This document shows, one piece after another, positions 9,536 through 23,159 of a DNA stretch of 64,000 nt; positions within the stretch are counted from its first letter, which is position 1, and each line of letters starts with the position of its first letter. The stretch is from Erpobdella octoculata. Taxonomy: Eukaryota; Annelida; Clitellata; Hirudinida; Erpobdellidae. The position numbers and the translations under genes were made by a program. The stretch is from the NCBI GenBank assembly GCA_963978895.1, contig OZ022238.1:43140846-43204845 (forward strand), read 5' to 3'. The notes beneath the pieces are model-generated. The model ran no database searches and had not been told where the DNA came from. It was given only the letters and a program-made list of their open reading frames with translations.

Positions 9536-12369
9536 ATGGGCTCATCGGCTTCATCATTAAAAGCTGGTGATTTCTCCAAGCAAAGTACCAACATGTTGTG
9601 CTCTATCTGTTCATTATCTCTAAACATTTTCTCAAGAAAGGTTAGATTTGACATTATATAAAATCTTTTTTAACTTTTATAAATAGATATATGTTTTTTA
9701 TTCTTCATAGAAATGTACAACATGTCAACAATTTTACTGTTCGAAATGTCTCCACAATTCCTCAACTTTACTTCCAAAATTTCCAAAATTATGCCAGAAA
9801 TGTTTTAAATTGTCCTCAGGAAAGCTGACAAGCAATGACCTTGAGGTTTATTCGGTCAAGGAACTTAGGCATTTCCTAAGCAAGAGACAGGTACCCATTA
9901 ATAATTGTTTTGAAAAATCAGATTTGGTTGCCTTGGTACTTAAGACAGTCCCACAGGGTGGAACGAAAGAAGATTTAGAACACAAAAAACACGTGCAGTC
10001 TTTGAAAGTTTGTATATTTCAGAAATCAGGCATTGTAAATATCAACCTACTTAATGAGTTTTTTCACTTTCTATTTAAGGAGAGAATGGAGAAGTTAATG
10101 TCATCATCATCCAGACCATCAGATGTTAATTTGGTTGATTCTCAAATTGGTTCCCAGACTGTAGAGTCAATCAGTGATGAGGCGTTGAGGGTAACAGGAA
10201 CCCCCATTTGGCTGGAAAGCACGACGTTACCAAACACGGAAGAAACACTTGACATGCCCGACGTATCTACTGGCACTGATGATCAAGTGGAAAATTTCTC
10301 TCAGGAATCTCCATCCCAGGAAAATGTTATTAATTTATTTTTTTTCAAATCAAGATGTTATTCTTTAAGTTTAGTTGAGGATGATCACAAATTAATCCAT
10401 GATGAAGCTTTGGTCATTTGCTTCCAGTTAATTTGTTTCTGGTCTCTTTCTTCTTCTTCCTGTCATTGTATAATATCATATTAAAATATCAGAATGTCTG
10501 AAGTAATTATTCGATTAAGTTTTTATCATTTTGGTTCCCTTGTTTGTTTGGAGTTTGATTTGGTGATACTATGTAGGGACTAACCGAAGTGCAATTTCTG
10601 CCGAAGTCCGAATATTTCAGAACAACTTCAGCCGAAGCTGAATATTCGTGCCGGAAAAATTTAAACAGGCATGTAAAAACACAAACACAGAACATGACAC
10701 TGAAAATACCAAATAAACCAATTACTACGACAATACAATTTATTAAAAAATAATTTGAGATAGATATGCAAAATAAAATAAAAAATAGTGCCTAATTATT
10801 ACTACGAGATTCTTGGTTAAAAACAAAAGCATTTCAGTCTTGGCTGCTGTTAACTTACACCTACTGTCATTGCCTATTATACCTGCTGAACTAAATGTTC
10901 GCTCACTATCCACGCTGTGCTACTATCATCATCACCATCTGTTATCTATTCGTTTAACTGCAAAAGTTTACAGCACACTTCAGCCTACATCAATTACTGA
11001 ATTATTAGAACTCCACCCCATGTCATCATTCGGTTGGTGTGCACGACTCCGCTCGAGCTCGGCTGAGTACTCTATCTTGTACCCGGGTGTTCCCGATTTC
11101 TGTGGGTACACAATACAGCAAGTCCTGGACAGGATATCAAATTGTCAATATTTGGCTTTAACGGCATTTTAAGCCAAAGTCTGAATATTTCCAAATATCT
11201 AAACTCTAGGCCGAAGCCGAAGTTCGGTTAATCCCTACTATTATGTAATGATGATCTCATGATTATAACATCTCTTAACTGTATTATTTTTAGGTTTCTG
11301 TGCTTGAGGAAACTGATGATCTTAAATCAGAAGGGACCCAAAAAACAAATGAAATGTGCTTTAAGGTATATTACATATATATATATATATAACTAGAAAG
11401 GTTACCCGATATCTAAGTTTTTTTTATAGTTTTTCTCTGATTCTATGCATTTTTTGTTAAACCATTTTCTCTGTTGTACAAAAGGATGTTTATGCAACAT
11501 TGAATGTTTTTTTGAATAAGTTTATTATTTGAAATTTGTTGACAGAGTCCAATAACGTTGGAGGACATCAAGGACATCGCAGATGTTAATTTTTTAAACA
11601 TACGACAGATGAAGGAGCTGTTGACTCGAAATTTTGTCAATTACAAAGGCTGTTGTGAGAAAAAGGAACTGTCCACAATGATTGTTGATTTGTGGAAGGA
11701 ACATTCCAGAAACCAGTCTGGTAAGCCAAATTTTTTCTACAACGTGACATTGTAATAGAAAGAAAGTCTAAAATTTTTTGAGGTGCAGGTTACCATTGCA
11801 GGAGCAAATTTGAAATTTAATCAAATCTATTCCACTACGGTAAAAGCAATCTGAGTCTCAAGACAAAATTAATGATTTAATTCATGTTTAATTGAGTTTT
11901 TTTATATTATTCAGCCAATGAAAAATACAATCACAATTCATTTTATAATTAATTCTTTTAGGATTTAGACAGCAAAGCAGAGTTGTTAATGCAAAACTAT
12001 TAAGTTAACTCAGACCAGTCATATTGAAAGCATCATATCTATTCTAATCAGCCATTAAACTAAATAGAGTTACGTTTTATTATATCATAAATTTGTTTCA
12101 AGACTTCCAATTGAAGTTCGCATTCTATAAATATTACAATCATTTTAAATTATCAAAAGTAATTATTGATTTTTTTATATTTTTTAGTTGAGAACTTGGA
12201 AGGATCTTCACGAGATGATATCTGCAAAATCTGCATGGATCAAGTAATCGACTGTGTGCTGCTCGAATGCGGTCACATGGTCGCTTGTAAGAAGTGCGGC
12301 AAGCAGCTGGCCGAATGTCCGATCTGTCGAAAGTACGTTTCCAGGGTTGTCCATGTTTTTCGGTCTTGA
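9536..12369 (+). CDS. RNF34/RFFL: RNF34/RFFL-type RING finger E3 ubiquitin ligase
   Basis: Coding exons 9536-9640, 9711-10007, 10080-10325, 11294-11365, 11546-11720 and 12188-12369 sum to 1077 nt (358 codons plus stop); human RNF34 and RFFL are about 360-370 residues. A Met-Gly start at 9536 lies 10 nt after a splice acceptor, so a 5' UTR intron is likely. The order is family-typical: an N-terminal FYVE-like zinc finger ([26 protein letters not shown]); a SAP-like helix ([19 protein letters not shown]); a Ser/Thr-rich linker; a second SAP-like segment ([20 protein letters not shown]); and a C-terminal RING ([21 protein letters not shown]) ending VVHVFRS. Known family members are endosome- or membrane-associated E3 ligases that ubiquitinate caspases, p53 and other targets; that role is inferred here. 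The third exon boundary at 10325 is a weak donor (AAT|GTTATT), and 10008-10079 could be retained. A hAT remnant sits in the third intron. Confidence 0.93.
10574..11237 (-). mobile_element. hAT transposase remnant in RNF34-like intron
   Basis: TIRs TAGGGACTAACCGAA and TTCGGTTAATCCCTA. The flanks ATACTATG and CTATTATG match at 6 of 8 positions, an aged hAT target duplication. On the minus strand 10920-10790 reads [11 protein letters not shown] followed by [16 protein letters not shown], the hAT C-terminal dimerisation domain. The rest of the transposase is missing. Confidence 0.85.
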
Positions 12370-14048
12370 ACTCCTCCCGAAAGCCGCAAACAGTGCCTGT
12401 TTAAAGAGTTTCTTTGTCAGAAGTTATTTTTCTTGGCTTCATAGAATTTTCATGCAATTGTTACAATGCCCTCGAGGAATTTTCATCTATTTTGTAGAAT
12501 TTCAAGCCTTAACATTTCATCAGTTGTGAGCCTACCTGAGTATAAGATTCTTGTTTTATTATCTCTTGATTGATTGTGACTAGACTCCAGTAGTAAATTA
12601 TATACTACTTGAATGCAAATAATTATCTGATTGATATTTATTAGAGATAAGTTAGAAAATTGGAGGGGTGGCACTTACCCTATGATTTTGTTGATTACTT
12701 ATATGCCTTCATTTATTGTGGGTAGTTCCGATGCTTAATATAAATAATCATATTATCATGAAAATGCTCAGAATAATGGTTTGTCAAAATTTTTTAATTT
12801 TGAGATAATTTAGTTTGTTTTTATTTCTTTTTTTAAAACACATTTGTTTTGTCATGAGCTGATTTGAATTTTTCTTCTGTTCATTTAGCAACCATGACAT
12901 TCTTTCTCTGTGTTGATATGTGTAACACGTGTGATGGATTAATATAGTTTTTACGACTTTACTGCTTTTATCTTCATAAAGATAAAGTAACATATATCAA
13001 TGGGTTGAGGAAGGCTGTGAAAGCATATTTTCTTGATAATGTGTTTTTTATTTTTTCCATTGTTGCAATCCGGTTCCAATCCGCTAAGAAGTTTTAACTT
13101 TGAAGTGACTTGTTCATATAAATGTTTTTAAAAATAAGCATAATTTCGAATATTTCATTTCTAACATCTGAAATATAATTATAATTTGACTTCTTATTGA
13201 AAACCTTTTGTTCTTCTCAATACTTAAACATCATATTTTCAGTTTTTATTTAGTTTTCATTTTTTACGTTGATATATCTATGAATTTCATCAATTTTTTA
13301 ATAAATAAATACTTTTTAAGTAACAATAATATAAAATAATCGGTAAAGAATGAATGTTAAATATAATTATGAAGTTTATATTTCAACTACAACATTCAGG
13401 TTTATCGCAGCAGGTATAAAAATCTAACTGCCGAACAATTATTCATATTACAGAATTTCAAGCCTTAATTTTTATTTCATAACATAAAAACTTATCTAAA
13501 TGTCCATAACTTTTAATATTTCAAATTTTTGATTAGAACTAGTAGTTAACGGAAAATCTTTTATTATTTACTGTGTGTAAAATAAATCATTTAATTGTGC
13601 TTATGAAAAACAATTAGTCGCTGCCAGCTCACATTGATTTCTTGATGATTAATAATTATTTTTCATTGCTTATTGCAGATAACTGATGAATGGCGATTCT
13701 TTAAATATTCAAATTAACGTGTAATTGCTTGGATTAATGATACGGCGGATTGTTTATATCATATAAGAAATCATTTCATTTTAATTGACTGATGTTGATA
13801 CGTTGTTTCTTTTATCTTATGCTGATTTCTACATTTTTTAATGTTTTGTATGGTCATTAGGACAATAAATTGTATTAATAGCTTTCTGTTATGTTTATCA
13901 TGTGGAGCATGAAGAATCCAATGTTCTTATGATTTTATCACTTTTATCATCATTAAGGTTGGATGTAGATTCATACCAGAGTTATAAATGGGTCAAATTA
14001 TATTAAATATACATACACTGAGAAACAAAAAAAAAATCTATATATATA
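12370..14048. other. 3' flank of RNF34-like gene, nothing else recognised
   Basis: AT-rich sequence with several AATAAA-type words (for example near 13300) that could serve as polyadenylation signals. No other coding signal is evident. Confidence 0.4.
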
Positions 14049-14114
14049 CTAGCAGTGTACCTAGCGTTGCCCGCTCCCAGTCGTTCCCGATTTATTGCTA
14101 ACATGCAATTAGGT

Positions 14115-14160
<46 letters not shown>
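14049..14160 (-). mobile_element. Degenerate Helitron 3' terminus running into (TA)n
   Basis: ACTAGCAGTGTACCTAGCG at 14048-14066 is the reverse complement of a Helitron end (hairpin-like, then CTAG|T). About 60 bp of unique sequence is followed by (TA)n at 14117-14160. Confidence 0.55.
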
Positions 14161-14163
<3 letters not shown>

Positions 14164-14458
14164 ATATATATAAAAATGAATGTTTGTATGTATGTATGTA
14201 TGTATATAGGTATGTTATTCATGCATTGCTACACCATTCATCCGATCGTAATGAAATTTTCACACAACCTTGAGAGTCAAGGGGAATCAAATATAGAGAA
14301 AAAAAATTTGAAATCCGTCACAAAATGAGCGGAGCGGAGCGGGTGAACGAGCGGGAACTATATATATATATATATATGTATGTGCGTATGTATGTGTGTA
14401 TGTATGTATGTATGTGTATGTGCATGTATGTGTGTCTGTGTGTGTGTTTATGTATGTA
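14161..14458 (+). mobile_element. Helitron 5' module, copy 1 of the composite
   Basis: Starts TCTATATATATAAAAATG after A at 14160, a canonical Helitron 5' end. Then come TATG repeats, CATCCGATCGTAATGAAAT, CTTGAGAGTCAAGGGG, ATCCGTCACAAAATGAGC and GAGCGGGTGAACGAGCGGG. A TGTATG-rich microsatellite follows, up to the 3' end of an inverted Helitron at 14459. The same layout occurs at 21012-21672 and 62377-63018. Confidence 0.85.
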
Positions 14459-15808
<1,350 letters not shown>

Positions 15809-16589
15809 GATTTATCAGACTGCGATCCAATGCGTTAAGGGCGAACTCAAAAACAGAACGCATAAAAATATTTACAACGTTTATTTTAACATTTTAAAAA
15901 TTCAAAGATTGTCAATTAAAACCAAATCAAAAATATTATTAAATGTCGGAACAAAAAAATAAATAAATAGCGAACATTACTGCTACCCATTGTGTAGAAG
16001 CGAACCTTAATGCCATGGACGTCTATATAATAGTATGCTATTATATAGACGTCCATGCTTAATGCGATCCTTTTTGCATTGTATAAGGCGAACCACATAG
16101 GTCACGGCTTCATTGTTAACCAATCACTGAACGAGTTCGCGTACGGTTCGCGTTTTAGAGGTTCGCCGTTCGCCTTTTACAGACACCCTACATTCTCGAC
16201 TATAATTTGCTATAAAAACAATGAATAGAGATAATTAGGGGTAGGGTTAGGGACAAGCACCTCAATCTTGCCCCCCGACAATATCCGTCTAACCAATCAC
16301 GTCTCTCGTATAATAAGAAGCTAAGCAGACGAATCACAATGCATAAATAACTTTCGTGATAATATTTCTTATTTAACCGATTAGCGTAAAATCTTTTAAT
16401 GCTTAAGAAATAAATTTTCATATGCTTATGAGATTTCAATTTGATTATTAAAATTAATTATAATGAAATAAAAACGTGGTATAAAGAGTAGATGAATAAA
16501 AAGAAAATAAGTAAACTAAGAGAAGTGCTGCCTTCATCAAGCTTATTTAATGATAATGATAATGATAATGAATCCGAGTTTTATTAAAG
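15809..16589. repeat. Non-coding AT-rich stretch with a perfect hairpin
   Basis: No gene. 16014-16057 is a perfect inverted repeat with 20-bp arms (CATGGACGTCTATATAATAG) and a 4-nt loop. The segment 16190-16310 (GGGTAGGGTTAGGG, then CCCCCCGACAATATCCGTC) is partly repeated in reverse orientation at 22950-23020 and partly near 19448. This suggests a dispersed repeat with a telomere-like stretch. Confidence 0.6.
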
Positions 16590-19400
16590 TGGCGTATGTT
16601 CTTCAAAAGAACTTCAAGACCACTGTAGAAGTTAGGGAAAAGATTTAGTGAACAGAAATGTTTTTAGTGCTATGTGGAAACTGGCTGAACTGGATGTAGA
16701 GATGATGTGGAAAGGGAGTTTGTTCCACATTTCGGGCCCAATGACATCGATGGATCTTCCGTCGAGCGTCGCGCGATGAACCGGCGGTGTAATGAGGAGG
16801 CCCCTGGATGCTGATCTGAGCCTCTGCCGACCCGGTACATTGGCTACACGAGCAAAAGACAGTTATGGAGGAGCTTGGCCGTGCAGAGATTTGTGTACTA
16901 TTGTGGAAATCTTGTACTCGATTCGTTGCCGAATCCGAAGCCAGTGGAGATCTTTGAGAAGTGGGGTGACATGGTCATATTTCTGAGGAGCATTGTAGAT
17001 TATTTTGGCGGCTGTGTTGATGAAAGTTTAAAGCCGATCCAGATGACAAGAAGGAAGTCCGGCTAGAGTTGAATTTCTGTAATCAATCTTTGGAAGAACC
17101 CGGGCGGTTATGAGAATTCTCCGGGCGTCAATTGAAAGATGAGAGGAGATGCTGCGAATCTCTCTGAGAGAACCATAGCAGGAACGGGTCGTGTTGTTGA
17201 TGTGACTGGCCATAGAACAATCTGAATCCAGCCAGATCCCCAGATTACGAACACGTCTTACTGGTGGGATCAGGTCGGAGCAGATTCGAACCGGCTTGGT
17301 AGGAAGAGTTGACGAACGTCGGAAAGACGAGCACCAGATCACTTCTGTTTTGTTGGAATTCAACAGGAGACGTAACAACGTAATTTCTTCAACAGCGTCT
17401 ACGCATCTTGATACCTTCATGGCAAGAGAGTCCGCGTGCTCCGGTCGGCAGCGGCCGTAGACTTGTGTGTTGTCGGCGTACATGTGGCATTGGAGACCAT
17501 GCGCCCTGATGACTTCCTCAAGTTCGGCTGTATATAATGTAAAAAGAAGTGGGCCCAGCACAGACCCCTGAGGTACTCCACATGTTAATGATGTCACCGC
17601 TGACGCTGACGCGCCAGAGCGTATTGAGAAAGAACGTCCGGTCAAATAGGATCCGAACAGTAATATGTGATGGTCAACGGTATCAAAGGCCGCTGAAAGG
17701 TCAAGCAGCACAAGCAGCGACAACTCGCCGTCGCCCGCGGCTTGCAGAAGATCAGAAGACACAGGAAGCACTGCGGTTTCGGTGGAATGGTGACGACGAT
17801 AAGCCGATTGATGAAGAGGAAGAAGAGTGTATTGCTCTAGATGCGCTAAGACTCTGCTGAGTACCAGCCGCTCTAATAGCTTTGAAAAAACTGAGAGGTT
17901 AGAAATAGGCCGATACGTCCAGGGTAGATTTTTTTTTATCAACGGAGTGATGTAAGATGATTTGTATATAAGAGGGACCTTGCCAGAAAGAAAAGAGGCT
18001 TGTTAAAAAGTTTGACCAACACAGGTGCAATGAATGAGGAGATTTTCTTCAGGAGCCAGGTCGGTATGGGGTCGAGCAGACATTGTTTGTTTGGAAGGGC
18101 GTGTGTGAGGCGGTTAACTTCGTCTTCGGTTGTTGGCTGAAATTTCTTCAAGAGCACCGACGTTGCAATTGCTTGAAACAGCGGGGTTGGAGCTTTAGAT
18201 GACGCTACGCAAATCTTGTCTATCTTTGAGGTGAAATGTTTTAGAAAATTATCCACGCTAATTGACTGGGCAGAAGAAGTTTTTCCTCTGCCCATGATAT
18301 GATTGAGAGAACGCCACATTTGGTGAGGCGATTTACTGTTCTTTAAAAAAGTTTCCACCCAGTATGAGCTGCGCTTGGATCTTATGAATCATCTGTAGGC
18401 TCTCTGATGCATATGCCAATTGTCTCGATCAGAAGCCGATTGTGTTTTCAGAGCTTTTCTCTCCATCCCTCTAATCCGCCGTTTCATGGCGCGGCACTCT
18501 CGTCATACCACGGGTCCGATTGACGTAGACGGATGCGTGCTGTTTTTAGTGGGATCAAATGATCAACCATATTGAAAATTGCGCTGTTAAGCTGTGTGGC
18601 AGAAACATCAACGTCAACATCATCTGTAGCGCTAATGTCTGTAGAATTTTGTAAGTGGATTAACTTGACGAATTTTTCCACATCCAACTGAGACCATTTT
18701 CTTGAGACTATAGTTTGTAGACATGGGGTGGGCGGGAAATAACAGACACCCAGCGAAGAAGCCGATGATCGGAAAAGTCGACTGGTATGACGTTCATGCT
18801 TTTGACGAATAGATATCTTCGTGAGGCAACGACGTCGAGAATAACTCCGAGTTCGTGAGTTGGTTGGTGTACCCGAGGTGCGAAACCATGTGATGATAGA
18901 CATTTTATAAATGCTATTGTGGTAGGTTCCTTTTTGCGATCCATTCTTATGTTAAAGTCCCCGACGATGAGAACATCCTTCAAGACAGATACGATTATCA
19001 AGCTCACTAAAAAATTGTGATGTTATGGGGGCAGTTCTGTAGACAACCAGCGCTACCATTTTCCCGTGAGTAGAAAGACTCAGTCAGAAAGACTACGTCG
19101 ATACTTTGGCGGCGCAGTAACTCCAGGAGTTTGTCAACTTTATTGTTTAACGATCTCGCATTAAGTAAACCAAATGCGAGGTTTGAGGCGAAAGAATCTT
19201 TGGAGTGACGACCGGTAGAATGAGGTGATGAAGTACGACGTGGGTGACGGCTACCTGATTTTCTCCCCCGGTAGTAATGATAACTCGTCACATCCTTCCG
19301 AAGAATTCCGTCTTTTCTGAGAGAGTGTACAAGTTCGCGACTTGGAACGACAGGCTTATTTATACGCTGAGCGGTACACATACTTAAACAAGGCAGATAT
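16590..19400 (-). mobile_element. CR1/L2-type LINE, nearly full ORF2, inactivated
   Basis: Minus-strand order: an APE endonuclease start (FGLLNARSLNNKVDKLLELL, 19190-19100); an endonuclease middle (DVLIVGDFNIRMD, near 18960); RT (YRPISNLSVFSKLLERLV, LLDLSAAFDTVDHHILL, GVPQGSVLGPLLFTLY, 17900-17550); and a thumb-like region down to about 16600. Several frame breaks occur (near 19007, 18480-18360, 17939), plus a short deletion after DTVDHHILL. The catalytic box reads YADN rather than YADD. The copy is therefore dead. Clade assignment rests on motif style. Confidence 0.88.
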
Positions 19401-19471
19401 TTGAGCTAATATAACTATTAAATTACAATGTAATTACAAGAAATAATACATTCTCGTCTATAATTAGCTAG

Positions 19472-19541
19472 TTAGGGTTAGGACTAGGGACAGGACAAGG
19501 GTTAGGGCTAGGGTTAGGACTAGGGTTAGGGTTAGGGTTAA
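19472..19541 (+). repeat. Degenerate interstitial TTAGGG repeats
   Basis: Runs of GGGTTAGGGTTAGGG with variants (TTAGGACTAGGG), about 70 bp. TTAGGG is the usual telomere repeat of most animals other than many insects. It lies next to the 5' side of the LINE at 16590-19400. Confidence 0.8.
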
Positions 19542-19739
19542 ATAGGACTATTTCATTGAAATAATCGACCCCAACCGGAAAGATAACCCAATTTTTTCCA
19601 ATTTAAGGAGGTTGACAGACAAAATACTCAAACCAGGATGCGTTTTCACTTTTCACATGACGTTTAAGATTGGAATTCGTAGAAAAACTTTTTCCACAAT
19701 GTATACAAGAAAACAACGACATTACGTAATTTTTTTTTT

Positions 19740-20379
<640 letters not shown>

Positions 20380-20612
20380 CTAGAGATAGCCCGTCAAAAA
20401 TGACGGAAGTTTTAAAATACGGCGCCCGTTATTATAAAAATAGTCAACAAAAACAAAATGACATTTGATAACCATAAAAAAAAATTTATATATAAGCAAA
20501 TTTAATTAAATTTTTTATTGGGTTTAAATTTTTAATTTACTAACGTATTTCATATAAATTCAAAGGATGTGAAAATTAAAGTGTGCAATAATTAGTTATT
20601 ATTATTAAAGAA
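20380..20612 (-). mobile_element. Helitron-like 3' end of a different family
   Basis: CTAG at 20380 followed by AGATAGCCCGTCAAAAATGACGG. The hairpin CCGTCA/TGACGG next to CTAG is a Helitron 3' architecture on the minus strand, unrelated in sequence to the CCCGGGCAACG family. AT-rich body; the 5' end was not found. Confidence 0.5.
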
Positions 20613-21010
20613 CTAGCGGAGATACCCGGCGTTGCCCGGGTTTTTTAGAGGTTTTTCTAATGTTTGTCTCTTTCTCTCCCGTTTCCTTCCCCACCTGCTT
20701 TCCCACTCCTGTTCGCTTTCCCCGACCGGGAACGGGAAAGCGACCGGGAACGGGAAAGCGACCGGGAACGCGGAAAGCGACCGGGAACGCGGAAAGCGAC
20801 TGGAATCGGGAGAGCAAGCTTGGAAGGAAACGCGAGCAAGAGGGAAAATCGATAACAAAACTTCTGAGCGGGAAAGCGACCGGGAGCTGGAAAACGACCG
20901 AGAGCGGGAACGCGACGAAAACGGGAAAGTGGAGAAGGAAACGGGAGCGAGAGAGACAAACATTAGAAAAACCTCTAAAAACCCCGGGCAACGCCGGGTA
21001 ACCCCGCTAG
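20613..21010. mobile_element. Helitron with two outward-facing 3' ends
   Basis: The left edge is a minus-strand 3' terminus (CTAG at 20613, hairpin CCCGGCGTTGCCCGGG). The right edge is a plus-strand 3' terminus (CCCCGGGCAACGCCGGG, CTAG at 21007-21010). The orientation switch is near 20728, where CTTTCCCC meets GACCGGGAACGGG. No 5' end is present. This is either two truncated copies joined or one palindromic product. Confidence 0.8.
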
Positions 21011-21011
21011 T

Positions 21012-21404
21012 ATATATATATATATATGAATGTTTGTGGGTTAGTTTGTCTATTATAGAAACGGGAAAGCGACCCGGAACGGGCAGCGAGCGGGAACGGA
21101 AAAGCAAGCGTGAGCGGGAATGGGAGAGCAAACGTGAGTGGGAACGGGACAGCGACCGGGAACGGGAACGGGAAAACGACCGGGAGCGAGAAAGCGACCG
21201 GGAGCGGGAAAGCGACCGGGAGCGGGAAAGCGACCGGCAGCGGGAAAGCGACCGGGAGCGGGAAAGCGACCGGCAGCGGGAAAACGACCGAAAACGGGAA
21301 AGCGAACAGGAGTGGGAAAGCAGGTGGAAAGAAAACGGGAGAGAAAGAGACAAACATTAGAAAAACCTCTAAAAAACCCGGGCAACGCCGGGTATCTCCG
21401 CTAG
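21012..21404 (+). mobile_element. Short non-autonomous Helitron, composite copy 2
   Basis: 5' side TATATATGAATGTTTGTGGG, a 16-18 bp minisatellite body, the hairpin CCCGGGCAACGCCGGG and CTAG at 21401-21404 followed by T. It is nearly the same as the elements at 14459-14839 and 62377-62667. Confidence 0.85.
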
Positions 21405-21672
21405 TACATACATAAACACACACACAGACACACATACATGCACATACACATACATACATACACACATACATACGCACAAACATATATATATAGTTCCCGC
21501 TCGCTCACCCGCTCCGCTCCGCTCATTTTGTGACGGATTTCAAATTTTTTTTCTCTATATTTGATTCCCCTTGACTCTCAAGGTTGTGTGAAAATTTCAT
21601 TACGATCGGATGAATGGTGTAGCAATGCATAAAGGACATGAATATATATACATACAAACATTCATTTTTAAA
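21405..21672 (-). mobile_element. Helitron 5' module, composite copy 2
   Basis: Reverse complement of the module at 14161-14458: a TACATACA/CACACA microsatellite, CCCGCTCGCTCACCCGC, TGTGACGGATTTC and ATTACGATCGGATGAATGG. It ends CATTCATTTTTA at 21672, where the usual TATATATAGA is replaced by the next Helitron. Confidence 0.8.
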
Positions 21673-21998
21673 TCCTTTATATTATTTTCGATTGTCTTCC
21701 CGTCTTCCTGTCGGTCACAAACTTTGAGTCTCAAAATTAACTCACTTCCCGTTATCCGATCGAGCTGAAATTTAGCACATCGACTTGGGCTGCGAGACAA
21801 TTGAATCTATCAAAATTTCAGTTTGATCGGATATTGTATAATTAAGTTTTTCAAAAAACACCAAATTTTAACGGATTTTTAATTTTTGAATTTGGCTCTG
21901 GGCTGTAAAAAGAATTAGTAATTAAAAATCTAGGATCGTATATAAAGGATTTATAATAAAAACTTTGTTTTTATGGGTTAGTTTTTTATATATATAGA
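21673..21998 (-). mobile_element. Helitron 5' region, another subfamily
   Basis: Minus-strand start TCTATATATATAAAAAACTA at 21998. The body includes GTTATCCGATCGAGCTGAAA (on the plus strand near 21754-21773). It runs directly into the module at 21672, so one inserted into the other or they were joined by deletion. Confidence 0.65.
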
Positions 21999-22069
21999 TT
22001 TCAGTATACACGACATTTCTTGTTAATTGACGGCCATCGTTGAGAAGTGGTCCTTGCTGTGGATTTGGT

Positions 22070-22840
22070 TCAAATAGGCATTAAATATGTTCCGGCATCA
22101 GTTAAACATCTATCACACTCTTCATCTGATTCGAGAAGGCCTCGTGCCATAGCTGCAGCTTTGAACGTTTCGCATAAATTACCATCAAACGTACGCAGAA
22201 ACTCAAAAGTTGTTGCTCCATGAACATGTAACAGCAGTAATCTCAAGTAAAAACGGTCGTTGTGATCCTTGATCCAGGAGTAGATGACGTCCTGGCATCG
22301 TGGAGCCTTTAATATGACTGGCAGAATGGGTTCTTGCTTGAAACGTCTGCAGATTCTTTTTATCTTGGCTCTAGGATGACCTGTTGCCCTGCAGTTGAGC
22401 ACCCAGTGCTCAACAGTTTCCGGACTCCTGCAAGTTTTGCACAAACCCGTATCATGCAAGTCCAAAATTTTTAAATAATGGTTCAGTCGACATTTACCTA
22501 GACCGAGTCTGGTAATGGCAACTTCCTTGCACCGGGGCGTTGTGGCGAACTTGATTTTTTGAAAGACTTTCGACTCAATAGACCAGTAGTGGCGGCTATG
22601 GGATTGCTCATCCCATCTCTTTTGCCACTCACGCATTATCTCTTTCCTGATGGCCCTCTTGAAGTCTACTAGTTCTCTCACGATCAAAAGTTCGACTTCT
22701 GCATGCTTGATCGCACTTTTAGCAAGTCGATCAGCAGCTTCGTTACCAGTAATGCCTACGTGACTGGGAACCCAGATCACCGTTAGTTCTCTACCTTCGC
22801 GTATAATCGAGTCGATTAACGCTAAGGTTACCCATATATA
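22070..22840 (-). mobile_element. LINE C-terminal RNase H and zinc-finger region, truncated
   Basis: Minus strand: VIWVPSHVGITGNEAADRLA is the end of an RNase H domain as found in I/Jockey-like LINEs. It is followed by LTRLGLG-like RLGLGKCRLNHYL and CKTCRSPETVEHWVLNC, a CCHC-type finger. One long open frame runs to a stop near 22070. The upstream side is cut at about 22840 by a TATATA junction, so RT and endonuclease are absent. Confidence 0.85.
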
Positions 22841-22949
22841 TATAGTATACATTCTATATATAAGATAACATCTAGTCAAAAGCATAGATGGTCAAAAGTA
22901 AACAAGGTAGCTGACTTGTTCATTTGGCTTCTTATTATGCAGAGTGATT

Positions 22950-23060
22950 TGATTTGTTAGACGGATATTGTCGGGGGGCTAGATTGAAGTGCTTGGGGGT
23001 TATGGGTTAGGGTTAGGTTGTAACAAAATAGGACTATTTTATTGGAAGATTCGGCCCGGG
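22950..23060 (-). repeat. Repeat segment with TTAGGG-like stretch
   Basis: TTAGACGGATATTGTCGGGG and GGGTTAGGGTTAGG. Its complement is shared with 16240-16310, and AAATAGGACTATTTTATTG is shared with 19540-19560. This supports a dispersed repeat family carrying a short telomere-like run. Confidence 0.55.
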
Positions 23061-23159
23061 CGCTTATGTGAAAGATAATCCAACTTTCGTGGCTCTCGGT
23101 ATTTCAATTTATTAATTGGTTTATTATCATTAATACTATTATATTCGATGCGTGCAATA

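Noticed and set aside
17549..17860. Plus-strand 103-codon frame
   Set aside because: Antisense shadow of the LINE reverse transcriptase.
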